Positions 7,301 to 16,133 of a stretch of DNA of 23,850 nucleotides are shown here, piece after piece (the first letter of the stretch is position 1; the number at the start of each line of letters is the position of its first letter). Source of the stretch: Euryarchaeota archaeon UBA170 (GTDB lineage: Archaea > Thermoplasmatota > Poseidoniia > Poseidoniales > Thalassarchaeaceae); the NCBI GenBank assembly GCA_002499345.1, contig DALF01000026.1:1-23850 (forward strand), written 5' to 3'. The notes beneath the pieces are model-generated. The model was not told the DNA's origin. It ran no database searches and saw only the letters and a list, made by a program, of their open reading frames with translations. Both the position numbers and the translations under genes were made by a program.

Positions 7301-10300
7301 CTAGAGGATTCATCGGGAGCCTACCCGGGAGGACAGATCCAGATATAATTGGGATGTCAATGGGCAAATCGTCGTCAACTAGAACGGTACTCATGCCAGG
7401 CCTAGCTGTTTCATTAACTTCCTCCCATGTCCTGTCTCCGATGATGATATTCAAGGGTCTTGCATTTCTTTGTCCACTTGTGTCTGACTCTACAAGACCA
7501 TCTACTGGTGTGAAGTGATGTAGCCCTTCATCAGATACGAGATATAGTCCATCATCGCTAACATGGGCACCCCTAGGATCGGAGAATAGACCCGACTGTG
7601 ATTTTACTAGATGATCTCCTGCACTACTCATCACATCTATTCCCCCTGGGCTAATCATGACTAGATTACCGCCATGGGAAACTAGTTCACTTGGAGGCCA
7701 TGACATCAATGAATTGGCAGGCGCGCCGACCTCCATGTCTAGTGAGGAAGAGTTCCAGTGAACCATCGGGGATATATCGGTCGCTATGTGGACCCCCCAG
7801 TCATCCGCTGCTATTGAGCGGACATCATTACTTGGAATCTTATCGATCTGATAAGTTCCATTTGCCATATCTGTAGATATATCCCAAGCAACAACCCCTG
7901 GTCTAGTGGCACCTTGTCCGTTATGGGATATGAATACCGATTCGTCATGATACTCGGTGACCATTACTCCATTTTCGTCTGTTACCTGTCTACTGATACT
8001 ATCTGCATATATGAGTCCAGAAACACTGTTTCCTGCTAGGCCATCTGAGACTCCTCGAGTCACACCAACTGCCAAGTTCGAATCTAGTACTGTCACCCCA
8101 CTCGGCCCTCCTGCCAGAATTGTTTCTCCTTGTGTTGGATGGTTCACTATTAGGAGGTGATCGTATATCGAACCAGGTAGTCCATCAAACGTTGTAATTG
8201 GATCTTCCCACTCGTCTAGTGTGGTATTGAATACTGCTATTCCCCCCCATGTTGCTGTCAGAATCTTATCTCCTATTCCAACGAAGTCCTTCACTATGTC
8301 ATTTGGAAGTCCGGCCAGAAGGCTCCCATCTCCCCAGTTACCTGTTGTAGTGTCAAACGCTTGGAAGCCCGCCGCCGACCCTTCGTTGCCCATTAGTCCG
8401 ACATATAGCATACCGTCATCATCATCAAGAATCATCCCATCCATCTGTCCATGAAGAGCTGGAGGGGCGGAGGAGTAAGATCTCTGTAATAGGTCGATTG
8501 AATACAGTCCCCTGCCAGCAGTGGTTACCCACATCGTATCGCCATCGAGATGCATGCTGTTGATTATGTCGTCATCGAGAAGATTGTATCCATACTCCCA
8601 CCTTACAGACCCATTGAGTAAAATCTCTCCCTGGAGTATGGATGTGGCGAAGAATGAGTTACTATCGAATGTTGATGCTACCCAAACGTGAGTTGAGTTA
8701 GAAGCAAACTCAACAACTCTTCCGCTAGATAGTCCAGCAAGCTCATCGAATCCGGAAGATATTAGCCCAGTACTATCTAACTTGTCTACTCGGTTCAGGC
8801 CAGTAGTCTGCCCAGATCTTCCAATAGCATATGTAGGAGTGTTAGCAGGTACTCTGACAATAGAGCATCCATCCATTCCTGGGCTTAGTACCTGTCCGCT
8901 GGATACAGAGGTCCCTGATGTAACAATTCTCGAGATTCCGCCAGAGTTGTCGTACTGATGCGCAGAAAGGAGAACATTGCCATCGTGAAGCATACCCCCC
9001 GGGAATATCAGATCTTCAGATATTCCGTCTGATGAAGTCAGTGTAGGTAAGAAGCTCTCTGTGTTGTAGTTGAATCTGTCGAGGCCAACTCCAGTAGTAT
9101 CGAATCCTATGTATAGTATCCTGTTGGCATCATCACAAGCGAGTGCTCGAGGGTCATTGTCGGACAGTCCATCAATTCCTCCTTCTGTCAAGGCATCGAT
9201 CCACTCACCGGTGATGCCATCGTTATCATGATCGGCCAAGTCAAATCTAGCTACTCCGCCTTGATTACCGAACCAGGTAAGCCTGCCTATCGCGAAGTGA
9301 ATTATCTCATCACATACGAGAATATCGGCTCCATATCCTCCTGGAATATCGCCTGAGCCAAGGTCCCAAGTGGTCCAGTTCCCACTCGTTCCATTCTTGG
9401 TAAGTATCTGGGCATTGGAATTAAAGCTTCCTTGACGATGCGAAGTCACCCATAGATCATCCCCTACTATCTCCATAGAGTAGAACTCGTCTTCTATATT
9501 GTTAGGAAGCCCATCGTTCTCTGTCCATGCATTTTCGAATGTCTCATTGATTGGATTCCATCTGTATATCCCTTCCATCGTCGCAAACAGGTATTCTCCT
9601 TGAAACTCTTCCATTCCTCTCACTGGACCGGGGAAGTCAGACCACTCATCCAAGAGCGTCATTGTGGAGTATTGGAACCTCCTCAGAATATTATCTCCAT
9701 AGGCTACCCACATCTCACAGGATGAAGAATTCAGTGGAAAACAGCCTCCTAGAAGACGCGCATTCACCCTCTGTACATTTCCTATTGTCTCTAGGTCGTC
9801 CTGCCAGGTCTCATTTACTGTGTTCCATCTGACAATAGTGCCCTCTCCATCGTTCCATGACTGAGTTGGCCTGACTCCAATCCAGAGCTCATCTCCTACC
9901 ACTCCCATCCCGTATACTCTTGCGCTGGAACCAATTTGGTTACCAGCATCTAGAGTCGTCAACGATGTATTGTTGTTGAGTGCAACTCTGTAAATCTCAT
10001 CATTCGAATTCCACCATTGATTGCTCCTTTCAGTGGAGTAGTGGAGAACGTCTCCTATGATGATCATTTCAGCTGGACTTCTCGATGGAACTGAAGGTCC
10101 GTTAGTATTGACGCCCCTATCCCAGTCAATTAGAACCGTGTCATTAACTACATCAATTAGAGTAAGTCCGAAGTCTCCGCCTGCCCAAATCGTCCCGCTT
10201 TCTCTTCCGGGAATCAGGGTAGTGACATCATCATCATCGATGTAACCCTGCGTACTATCCCAAGTGGTAAGCCACTCTCCATTGGCTAAGTCGTATCTGG

Positions 10301-13082
10301 CGATTCCAGTATTTTCGAATCCAATGTAGAGTATCTCGCCTATTTTCACTGTTCTTGCACGCTGGGTGTCATCACCAGCAGTCCAAACATCAATGATTTC
10401 GAATCCGTCTACTCCACCAAGTTCGCTGGTATCAACTACCACAGCACCCCCATCTGTCCCAGCGTAAAGTATCGGGTAACCGTCTGAGTCATTGCCAATT
10501 AGATCGACTGAATTTACCTGTCTGGATGGCATCTCAGATCCACCACCAGTGGTAAGACAATCAAGTAAATCCAGTGTTCCTTGGCCCGTGTCTCCCCATG
10601 CGCAGGCTCCTCTATTTGTAGCGGCATATATGTCCGCCCCATCACTTGTGATGTCATTGAATTCCCATGGATCGTTGTTCCAGCCAGGAATATTTGTCTC
10701 AAGCTGATCCCATGATGATCCATCCCATATGGCAATCCCTCCATTTGACTGGGCACCTGTATTTGCTACTCTGGAACCAACAACCAAATCCCCTCCATAG
10801 ATGTATAGTGAGAGGACATCATTGTCTGGTAGGCCACTGTTACCGACTGTTATGAGGTTTCTAATGTCACCATTAATCCTGTCCAAGACCATTATCCCGA
10901 ATCCAGTAAGACCCAGATAAACAGTATCTCCATCTATGGCAATGGGGGCTTCTTCTAGGTTATCCGCTCCCAGAGACTGCCAAGAACCAAGGATTTGTAA
11001 TTCCGCCAAATCCAACCTCATTAGTCCACTATCGGGAGTGGCAATGTACGCTATTCCATATCTGGTGGCAACATCTACTACCAGGTCCGAATCCAAACCA
11101 TCACTAGTGTCAAATGTATCAATTAAACTGATAGTGGAGGTATTGACTAGAGATATTCCATTCCCCGGATGGCCGACTACGAGTGTTTCTGTATATTCAT
11201 CATAGGACATTGAGGTAATACTGTCCGAACCAAGACCCCCAACACTTCCTATGTATGCCCCGTTATCGTTTCTGAATCTAAGTATGCCAGAATTTGAAGT
11301 CCCAACCCATACCCATCCACTATTGTCTTGGACAATTGAAGTTACTGTCTGCATCTGCTGGCCAGCGTAATCAGTCACATCGATAGGACTGGACCACCTT
11401 CTTCCAGAGTTATTGAACCTGTCAATGGTTGTATCTCCTGCCACCCATATCTGACCTCCTTCGCTGTCCTCGATACTAACCGCCAGTCTCATAGGGTCGC
11501 TAACTGGACTGCTGACTAGGTACTCTATGCCTAGTGAAGCGTCTTCATGTTGCATAGCCATCACTCCCGTCGAGTCAATGATGATCGACATACCATCAGT
11601 TGGCCCCCTGAATCCAATACCCGAAGGCCATGATGATATCGAAACCGCATTGTCTAGTAACCCGAGCCCAGACATAGTTTCTTGAGCTCTGAATACCCCT
11701 GAAGAAATCTCATATGACTGAAGGGTGTTGCCCGCGATAACATGTAACCACCCATCAGAAACCGATGTTCCAAGGACATTATTGGATGCAAGCGTGTTCC
11801 CAGTAGACCATCTTGAAAGCCACGTCGATGTTGCTAGGTCTCTTCTGCTAATGCCTGCATTCTCTGTAGAGATTAGTAGCTGATTACCCATCATCTGCAA
11901 ATCTGTGATTCTGTTGCTTGCAAGGAAGTTACCACTATCCCACCTGGTAATACCTTGAATTCCTACTAGCGACTGGTTACTACTGAGATTGTAATCGATA
12001 ACGTAAACGCCGTTCGCTCCAGTAGAAATCATCACATTACCAGAGTTAACCAATATGTCTGTAGCCTTATCAGAGGAAGAAGAACAGAATTGATACCCCT
12101 CCCAGTTGGTTGGAATTCCACTTCCGTCTCCAGGGGGCAAGAACTTCAGATCACAGCCAGTTACTGCCCAGATTACACCATCGGTGCCTGTAGCGATAGC
12201 TGAGACTTCCAAAACTTCGGTTGGGTCGGGTTGTAGCACAGTTCCATCAGATGAATCTACCAACGATTGGGTCATTACCGTCCCGTTTGCAGTTCCAACG
12301 ATGAGTGTGTTCTCAGATGAATCAATTGAAATGCTTCTGCCATAGACAAGCTCGTCTATGTGAACAATTCCCGGACATCTCCACTGACAAGCCTCAGAAG
12401 CACTACTATCAAGATGTATCAAGTCGTCCCCAAGAAGTACGTAGAGCCTACCATCAATTGGATTCACAGCGCTACCATGTACAACCACCTCAGTCGGAGA
12501 GAATGATATTCTTGGGTCGGAAGGAGTCAATGCTTCTATTACCAAATCAGAGATAGAAATTCCTGCCGGAAGAACCCAGGAGGCATCACTGACAGAATTC
12601 GGTTCCAAGGACGTAGAAAGCTCTCCATCGACCAGATTCGGTGGGTTATCGTTGAAGTCGTACTGGCATCCAAGCCAATCGTTCTCCCTCCAGTCTAGAA
12701 TCGGTGTCTGACTGTTGATTAGAGTTAGCTGAGGCTCTTCAACACAGTATCCTTCTGCTCCGTCGACAGCTATCTCAAAAGTCAGATTAGATATCTCTGC
12801 TCCCGGGGCGAAATCCAGAAACAAGTCACCATATGCATAAGTCTGATTCAATGGATCTGCACCTGACGCGACAACATCAACCCATCCAGTATCATTGTAA
12901 CCAGAAGACCCCCATGCCCTTGGGGTCGTATATGAGGACTCATCTGAGTCGACTAATTCATAATCTCCAAATGAAGACCATGGTAGCATAATCATCAGTC
13001 CTACAAGCAATAGAGCACTCCTCTTGGGAGCTGTCCCAGAGTCAGAACCTAGTGTATGCACGGAGGTTCGGCTTTCTATCAC
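4365..13082 (-). CDS. Giant secreted, C-terminally anchored propeller/fibronectin III-like protein
   Basis: 2905 residues. Residues ~20-40 are a signal peptide (KR followed by SALLLVGLMIMLPWSSFG). A head region holds a jelly-roll-like segment (~55-180). Residues ~200-1950 contain about 18 recognisable repeats of the two-component-regulator propeller type, each with a GLxxNxV-like opening and a later Trp/Val-Gly-Thr-x-x-Gly-Gly/Ile turn. Examples are NSGLPDNDVLSLYIYGG, AGLPNDIVKDFVGIGD and VWVGTSNSGILRF. Residues ~2010-2700 hold about six fibronectin III-like domains (each with a D..G..L.V.W strand and a Y.V.V/IF.. strand). One transmembrane helix follows (about 2746-2767), then RPRK and an acidic tail. 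The body should be outside the cell and the tail inside. There is no kinase or protease domain. It starts at GTG without a Shine-Dalgarno motif; another GTG seven codons downstream is possible. The function is unknown, with adhesion, glycan or ligand binding possible. Confidence 0.85.
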   Translation of the reverse strand: MIESRTSVHTLGSDSGTAPKRSALLLVGLMIMLPWSSFGDYELVDSDESSYTTPRAWGSSGYNDTGWVDVVASGADPLNQTYAYGDLFLDFAPGAEISNLTFEIAVDGAEGYCVEEPQLTLINSQTPILDWRENDWLGCQYDFNDNPPNLVDGELSTSLEPNSVSDASWVLPAGISISDLVIEALTPSDPRISFSPTEVVVHGSAVNPIDGRLYVLLGDDLIHLDSSASEACQWRCPGIVHIDELVYGRSISIDSSENTLIVGTANGTVMTQSLVDSSDGTVLQPDPTEVLEVSAIATGTDGVIWAVTGCDLKFLPPGDGSGIPTNWEGYQFCSSSSDKATDILVNSGNVMISTGANGVYVIDYNLSSNQSLVGIQGITRWDSGNFLASNRITDLQMMGNQLLISTENAGISRRDLATSTWLSRWSTGNTLASNNVLGTSVSDGWLHVIAGNTLQSYEISSGVFRAQETMSGLGLLDNAVSISSWPSGIGFRGPTDGMSIIIDSTGVMAMQHEDASLGIEYLVSSPVSDPMRLAVSIEDSEGGQIWVAGDTTIDRFNNSGRRWSSPIDVTDYAGQQMQTVTSIVQDNSGWVWVGTSNSGILRFRNDNGAYIGSVGGLGSDSITSMSYDEYTETLVVGHPGNGISLVNTSTISLIDTFDTSDGLDSDLVVDVATRYGIAYIATPDSGLMRLDLAELQILGSWQSLGADNLEEAPIAIDGDTVYLGLTGFGIMVLDRINGDIRNLITVGNSGLPDNDVLSLYIYGGDLVVGSRVANTGAQSNGGIAIWDGSSWDQLETNIPGWNNDPWEFNDITSDGADIYAATNRGACAWGDTGQGTLDLLDCLTTGGGSEMPSRQVNSVDLIGNDSDGYPILYAGTDGGAVVVDTSELGGVDGFEIIDVWTAGDDTQRARTVKIGEILYIGFENTGIARYDLANGEWLTTWDSTQGYIDDDDVTTLIPGRESGTIWAGGDFGLTLIDVVNDTVLIDWDRGVNTNGPSVPSRSPAEMIIIGDVLHYSTERSNQWWNSNDEIYRVALNNNTSLTTLDAGNQIGSSARVYGMGVVGDELWIGVRPTQSWNDGEGTIVRWNTVNETWQDDLETIGNVQRVNARLLGGCFPLNSSSCEMWVAYGDNILRRFQYSTMTLLDEWSDFPGPVRGMEEFQGEYLFATMEGIYRWNPINETFENAWTENDGLPNNIEDEFYSMEIVGDDLWVTSHRQGSFNSNAQILTKNGTSGNWTTWDLGSGDIPGGYGADILVCDEIIHFAIGRLTWFGNQGGVARFDLADHDNDGITGEWIDALTEGGIDGLSDNDPRALACDDANRILYIGFDTTGVGLDRFNYNTESFLPTLTSSDGISEDLIFPGGMLHDGNVLLSAHQYDNSGGISRIVTSGTSVSSGQVLSPGMDGCSIVRVPANTPTYAIGRSGQTTGLNRVDKLDSTGLISSGFDELAGLSSGRVVEFASNSTHVWVASTFDSNSFFATSILQGEILLNGSVRWEYGYNLLDDDIINSMHLDGDTMWVTTAGRGLYSIDLLQRSYSSAPPALHGQMDGMILDDDDGMLYVGLMGNEGSAAGFQAFDTTTGNWGDGSLLAGLPNDIVKDFVGIGDKILTATWGGIAVFNTTLDEWEDPITTFDGLPGSIYDHLLIVNHPTQGETILAGGPSGVTVLDSNLAVGVTRGVSDGLAGNSVSGLIYADSISRQVTDENGVMVTEYHDESVFISHNGQGATRPGVVAWDISTDMANGTYQIDKIPSNDVRSIAADDWGVHIATDISPMVHWNSSSLDMEVGAPANSLMSWPPSELVSHGGNLVMISPGGIDVMSSAGDHLVKSQSGLFSDPRGAHVSDDGLYLVSDEGLHHFTPVDGLVESDTSGQRNARPLNIIIGDRTWEEVNETARPGMSTVLVDDDLPIDIPIISGSVLPGRLPMNPLAMTMSSPEAGAWVWAKSSILNYSGSWDMQMLNPGIQSSFQSAISQVGPGYSSAEAHIQLQSPSDGKIKVRITYDWERIEVPTNIVSITDRPNDGGGVLEVSWLPAEDAAWNGYRIFVWDATGRESWNPSEDELDDFSSYINIPFWSQTSVMVTEADNDGVTEALSDDRVYRAAIAIEYLDGTLGDAIAWPGSVTPTDEMPNPPEWLVAEAISGGTAGSLVLEWSMCEELDPGTTRIWAAEQEISSAIALTGEIDIPFSSGNSTVMELTPQRVYWFAAACVDASGQFDPTNVTIFGPITTAGGLNDGIAPSMILGTTAEDVPGDEGGRIEVTWEINEEEDCSFYTVYALPASGWQPPSTVDGWPVAEFIPDCSTSQVVIDSLGSSPLQDGVTYWIGVVASDDWGNSNVNAVLVVEATPEADQEGTANAPERVEGLIAWDHPEDDGTKIDIVWNRSTAPDFGYYTVWVSDYPLNDLSELSQICSDDPASCNLIVVDQRQIGGVLQLQMTIEEAMYGNSVDSLEISSIIPDIPLYVAVTVHDVKGNVFLTGLDQYISIVTPVDNRGDITPPDRLIAPVLEERPGDGGDGMFVTFQESVASDLYEYLIFADVVPFSDASKMDPVVVVERSSQLPITIEGLSDGRSLAPSIMTWVAVVPVDSSGNAWLTNLRTSSIALIDENSLDPGLHLPEVTGVRGYWDSSGSQIDITWDLSQDPQVESYRVFVSLDPFEDVRNATQVSSMIDGDSQEVIGNLLILNELDGAPLDNTLSYWIVVVAFDGEVNRLAVDPLQILPWSESSFGSSEDEEGEEGASWIDQLMNGDMNTLIALLSALMILAGAVLFIRPRKDSAPQPWEMGAIEVELEEQMMRESSGLTEEEEFGLDELEISSDSFGGEPDSPSISYDGMGEDATVQPIGGEYTGTVMQTPADVSDELLGAENDDDLDIDDLDDLADDLDFEDLDDLAEGLDDDDDLDPSFIDEII
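4368..4506 (-). repeat. Low-complexity Asp-Asp-Leu coding repeat (cytoplasmic tail of giant protein)
   Basis: The last ~46 codons of the giant gene are an imperfect DDL repeat (for example DIDDLDDLADDLDFEDL). On the plus strand it shows as recurring atcatc/tcatcg triplets. It lies after the membrane helix, so it is predicted to be cytoplasmic. It is a coding low-complexity tract, not a mobile repeat. Confidence 0.7.
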
Positions 13083-13123
13083 TATATTGAATGGTGTGGG
13101 TCGTTGAGCAATACATGCTTACA

Positions 13124-13138
13124 TCCACCGTAGGTGGA
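13124..13138. promoter_or_regulatory. 15-bp palindrome in divergent promoter region, possible operator
   Basis: TCCACC-GTA-GGTGGA is a perfect 6-bp inverted repeat with a 3-bp centre. It is 42 bases upstream of the GTG of the giant gene and about 55 bases upstream of the maeB TATA-like sequence. Its shape and position fit a dimeric regulator site serving one or both divergent genes. A short RNA hairpin in the giant gene's leader is the alternative. Confidence 0.4.
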
Positions 13139-13192
13139 AAAACAGTAAACAATCTCTTGGGAACATCTGAATAAACGCTTACTAATCGGCTG

Positions 13193-13202
13193 ATAATAAA
13201 AT
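13193..13202 (+). promoter_or_regulatory. Possible TATA box for the malic enzyme gene
   Basis: The A/T tract ataataaaat stands in a mixed-composition region upstream of the malic enzyme. Transcription starting about 25 bases further on (near 13222-13226) would leave a leader of roughly 35-40 bases before the ATG at 13262. Confidence 0.35.
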
Positions 13203-13261
13203 TGAGCAGATTAGGATAGCATCAAAGAGGGGTGGGTAGGACGGGATTACGGGTTGTTGGT

Positions 13262-15544
13262 ATGTCAGATGACAGGCTCCGCAAGGAAGCATTGGACTAT
13301 CATGCCGCCAATCCTCCCGGAAAGCTAACCGTGGTGCCTACAAAACCACATGGAACTTCCCACGAATTATCTCTGGCATACTCGCCCGGAGTAGCATTTC
13401 CTTGCCTAGAGATAGAGAGCGATCCAGACAGTGCTTACAGATACACCGCAAAGGGAAATCTTGTAGCGGTAGTAAGTAATGGAACTGCCGTCCTCGGTCT
13501 CGGTGATATAGGGTCCCTTGCTAGTAAGCCGGTTATGGAAGGAAAGGGACTATTGTTCAAGGCCTTCGCAGATATTGATGTCTTTGATATCGAGGTGGAT
13601 AAGACTGATATTGAAGGATTTGTAGACACTGTCAAGGCTATCGCACCCACTTTCGGAGGAATCAATCTGGAAGATATCAAAGCACCTGAGTGTTTTGAGA
13701 TTGAGAAGAGGTTAGTGGAAGAGCTGAATATTCCTGTTATGCACGACGATCAGCATGGAACAGCAATAATTTCTGGAGCCGCACTGCTAAATGGTCTTGA
13801 ATTAGTAGATAAGGTAATCTCAGAAGTAAGAATAGTGATTTCTGGAGCTGGGGCTTCTGCGATATCATGCGCTAGGCACTATGTCAGACTGGGAGTGCAT
13901 AAAGCCAACATTGTTATGGTCGACTCAAAAGGCATCCTAACCAAAGCCAGACTAGATTCTGGAGACCTAAATGAATACAAAGCCGAATTTGTTAGAAATT
14001 TGCCAGAAGGAAGTATTTCTGATGCAATGATCGGATGTGATGTTTTCTTAGGCTTGTCCAAAGGGGGACTAGTATCTCCAGAAATGGTCAAGTCAATGGC
14101 AGAAAGGCCACTTATTTTCGCTCTAGCCAACCCAGATCCAGAGATTCTACCAGAGGACGTTATGTCAGTTAGGGATGATGCAATTATAGCTACAGGTAGG
14201 TCAGATTACCCAAATCAGATTAACAATGTTCTAGGATTTCCCTACATATTTAGAGGCGCTCTAGATGTAAGGGCTACACGAATCACAGAGGGTATGAAGA
14301 TGGCGGCTACAAAGGCAATCGCCGAACTCGCCCGGGAAACTGTCCCTGATGATGTCCTCTCTGCATATGATGGAGAACAGATACAATTCGGACCTGAATA
14401 TATAATCCCAAAGCCATTTGATGCTAGAGTACTGATATGGGAAGCTAGCGCAGTAGCGGCCGCCGCTGTTGAGGAAGGGGTAGCAGGAATATCGCCCAAG
14501 GACTTCAGCTATGAAAAGTACAGAGAAGAACTCGAAGCCAGACTTGGACTCACTAGATCAATAATGAGAAGGGTGATTAATCAGGCAAAGAGGGATAAAA
14601 AGAGAATTGTGTTTTGCGAGGGAGAAGATCCCACGGTCATCAAAGCCGCCTCTCAGTGCATTTCTGAAGGAATTTGTGAACCAATATTGCTTGGAAATTT
14701 AGACAGAATAGGGGCTGTCAAAGAGGAGCTCGGACTGAATTTCGTTTGCGAGGAAATAGATGTGAGATACGACCCACGAAGGAGGGGAAGTTACGCACAA
14801 GAGCTTCACAATATCAGGGGGAGGAAAGGAGTCACTTTGGAGGACGCCACGCGTCTCATGAAGAATTCTACTTACTTCGCACCCATGATGGTCCACATGG
14901 GCGATTCAGATGGCTATCTTGGGGGGGTTTCTCATCACTACCCGGATATTGTGAAACCCTGTCTACAGATAATCGGCCCAGAGAAGGACTCCCACAGAAT
15001 CGTAGGGATGTACATGATGACTGTGAATGGCGACTTGATGTTCATCGGCGACGCAACCATAAACATCTATCCCGATTCTCGAACTCTAGCCGAGATAGCG
15101 ATACAGACTGCCAAGGTTGCTAGGAGATTCGGTGTCAAGCCAAGAGTTGCAATGCTTTCATTCTCTAATTTCGGAACCTCATCAGAAATGAGAACTGATA
15201 GGGTCGAGGAAGCCATCTCAATTGCTCGTGAGCTCGATCCAGACCTCATCATTGACGGGCCAATGCAGGCCGATACAGCCTTGGTTCCCGAGATTCAGAA
15301 GGAGTATCCATTCATGTCATTCGATGGTCCCGCTAATATCCTAATATGCCCTAACTTAGCGTCTGCAAACATAGCATACAAACTTCTCCAAAGAATAGCA
15401 GGAGCAGAGATGACTGGCCCGATTCTAGAGGGATTGTCCAAACCTGCTCATGTATTGCAACGTGGAGACAGTGTAAGAGACGTTGTACATATGGCAGCAA
15501 TATGTGCAGTGGATGCCCAGAGACATGATTGGCAGAAATTATGA
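13262..15544 (+). CDS. maeB: NADP-type malic enzyme with C-terminal phosphotransacetylase domain (MaeB type)
   Basis: 760 residues from the ATG at 13262. An upstream in-frame GTG at 13232 would add ten residues that the family does not need. Residues ~1-415 are the malic enzyme: LAYSPGVA (Tyr40), KPVMEGK (89-95), EDIKAPE with HDDQHGTA for metal binding (~147-178), and a Rossmann GAGASA (195-200). The tyrosine and the second lysine of these motifs are the catalytic pair of this class by family knowledge. Residues ~435-760 are a phosphate acetyl/butyryltransferase domain ([24 protein letters not shown]). In bacterial MaeB this domain is regulatory and senses acetyl-CoA. The reaction is malate to pyruvate plus CO2 with NAD(P)H. 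It is divergent from the giant gene and convergent with the ribosomal cluster. The architecture is typical of bacteria, so transfer is likely. Confidence 0.93.
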   Translation: MSDDRLRKEALDYHAANPPGKLTVVPTKPHGTSHELSLAYSPGVAFPCLEIESDPDSAYRYTAKGNLVAVVSNGTAVLGLGDIGSLASKPVMEGKGLLFKAFADIDVFDIEVDKTDIEGFVDTVKAIAPTFGGINLEDIKAPECFEIEKRLVEELNIPVMHDDQHGTAIISGAALLNGLELVDKVISEVRIVISGAGASAISCARHYVRLGVHKANIVMVDSKGILTKARLDSGDLNEYKAEFVRNLPEGSISDAMIGCDVFLGLSKGGLVSPEMVKSMAERPLIFALANPDPEILPEDVMSVRDDAIIATGRSDYPNQINNVLGFPYIFRGALDVRATRITEGMKMAATKAIAELARETVPDDVLSAYDGEQIQFGPEYIIPKPFDARVLIWEASAVAAAAVEEGVAGISPKDFSYEKYREELEARLGLTRSIMRRVINQAKRDKKRIVFCEGEDPTVIKAASQCISEGICEPILLGNLDRIGAVKEELGLNFVCEEIDVRYDPRRRGSYAQELHNIRGRKGVTLEDATRLMKNSTYFAPMMVHMGDSDGYLGGVSHHYPDIVKPCLQIIGPEKDSHRIVGMYMMTVNGDLMFIGDATINIYPDSRTLAEIAIQTAKVARRFGVKPRVAMLSFSNFGTSSEMRTDRVEEAISIARELDPDLIIDGPMQADTALVPEIQKEYPFMSFDGPANILICPNLASANIAYKLLQRIAGAEMTGPILEGLSKPAHVLQRGDSVRDVVHMAAICAVDAQRHDWQKL

Positions 15545-15577
15545 AAATAATCTCTTAGAGGTTTCCAGTCCAAACTA

Positions 15578-15597
15578 TCTAAAATTTTACGTTTAGA
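15578..15597. terminator. Weak A/T-rich inverted repeat between convergent genes
   Basis: TCTAAA (15578-15583) and TTTAGA (15592-15597) form a 6-bp inverted repeat with an 8-base loop, 34 bases after the maeB stop and 101 bases after the rpl24e stop. A terminator is expected between these convergent genes, but the stem is weak and no strong T-run follows, so this is tentative. Otherwise I see nothing in 15545-15697. Confidence 0.25.
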
Positions 15598-15697
15598 CGG
15601 ATGAGTATTGAATCACTAAGCCTAACTTATTTAATTTACATTATCGATACAGAACAATAGATCTGATATAGACAAATCAGCATCCATGATAATAGGA

Positions 15698-15889
15698 TTA
15701 CTTAATTCCGCCCTTCACGTATCTCTGGGTCCACTTGAGTCTTCTTGGGTTTCTCTTCAGCTTCAGAGCATTCTTTCTGGCTTTACTGTCCTTGAACCAC
15801 ATCACCGAACCGTCTCTCTTGATGTACATCAGACCAGTACCAGGCTCGATTTCCTCGCTAGTGAAGCTACAAACTCTGGTCTCTGGCAT
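15698..15889 (-). CDS. rpl24e: Ribosomal protein L24e (eL24), zinc ligands mostly lost
   Basis: 63 residues from the ATG at 15889, chosen because GAGGTG (15900-15895) lies 5 nt upstream; a GTG two codons earlier overlaps that motif. It is a large-subunit ribosomal protein. The match is good over EEIEPGTGLMYIKRDGSV and the basic C-terminus NPRRLKWTQRY. Usual archaeal L24e is a zinc ribbon with four cysteines (CSFCG...FFCSSKCEK). Here only the first survives: the second is Thr (CSFT), and the C-terminal pair reads FKDSKARKN. The protein should therefore fold without zinc. It is last in the rpl7ae-rps28e-rpl24e order, 9 bases after rps28e. Confidence 0.92.
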   Translation of the reverse strand: MPETRVCSFTSEEIEPGTGLMYIKRDGSVMWFKDSKARKNALKLKRNPRRLKWTQRYVKGGIK

Positions 15890-15898
15890 AATCACACC

Positions 15899-16117
15899 TC
15901 ATCGGTTCCCTAGGCGACGAGCCTCTCTTCCGGTATCTCTGAGCATCAGTATGTCGCCCACACGAACTGGCCCTAGAACATTTCTGGAGATTATTCTTCC
16001 AATATCTCTTGGGTTGTTTGAATCGTCAACTCTTACCTTAACTTGTATGGCCTCTCCGCTCATGCCAGTTCTTCCGACAATCTCAACCACTTCTGCGGGC
16101 CATGATTCTTGAGCCAA
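15899..16117 (-). CDS. rps28e: Ribosomal protein S28e (eS28)
   Basis: 72 residues, near the family's usual ~70. It is a small-subunit ribosomal protein with an OB-like beta barrel. The core reads [20 protein letters not shown], then [20 protein letters not shown] and the C-terminal [10 protein letters not shown], all diagnostic. The frame stays open to 16171, but the natural start is a TTG at 16117 (MAQESWPAE). GGAGG at 16130-16126 lies 8 nt upstream, and the extra 18 residues are not seen in the family. The Shine-Dalgarno motif sits just after the rpl7ae stop (16134), so the genes are in one operon. Confidence 0.93.
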   Translation of the reverse strand: MAQESWPAEVVEIVGRTGMSGEAIQVKVRVDDSNNPRDIGRIISRNVLGPVRVGDILMLRDTGREARRLGNR

Positions 16118-16125
16118 ACTTCCAG

Positions 16126-16130
16126 CCTCC
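16126..16130 (-). promoter_or_regulatory. Ribosome binding site that decides a TTG start (rps28e)
   Basis: GGAGG on the minus strand, 8 nt upstream of the TTG at 16117. It selects this rare start codon over the longer open frame that runs into rpl7ae. Confidence 0.7.
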
Positions 16131-16133
16131 AAT

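Noticed and set aside
14746..15123. 125-codon plus-strand frame inside the malic enzyme gene
   Set aside because: It overlaps the strongly conserved phosphotransacetylase domain in another frame, with no recognisable product.
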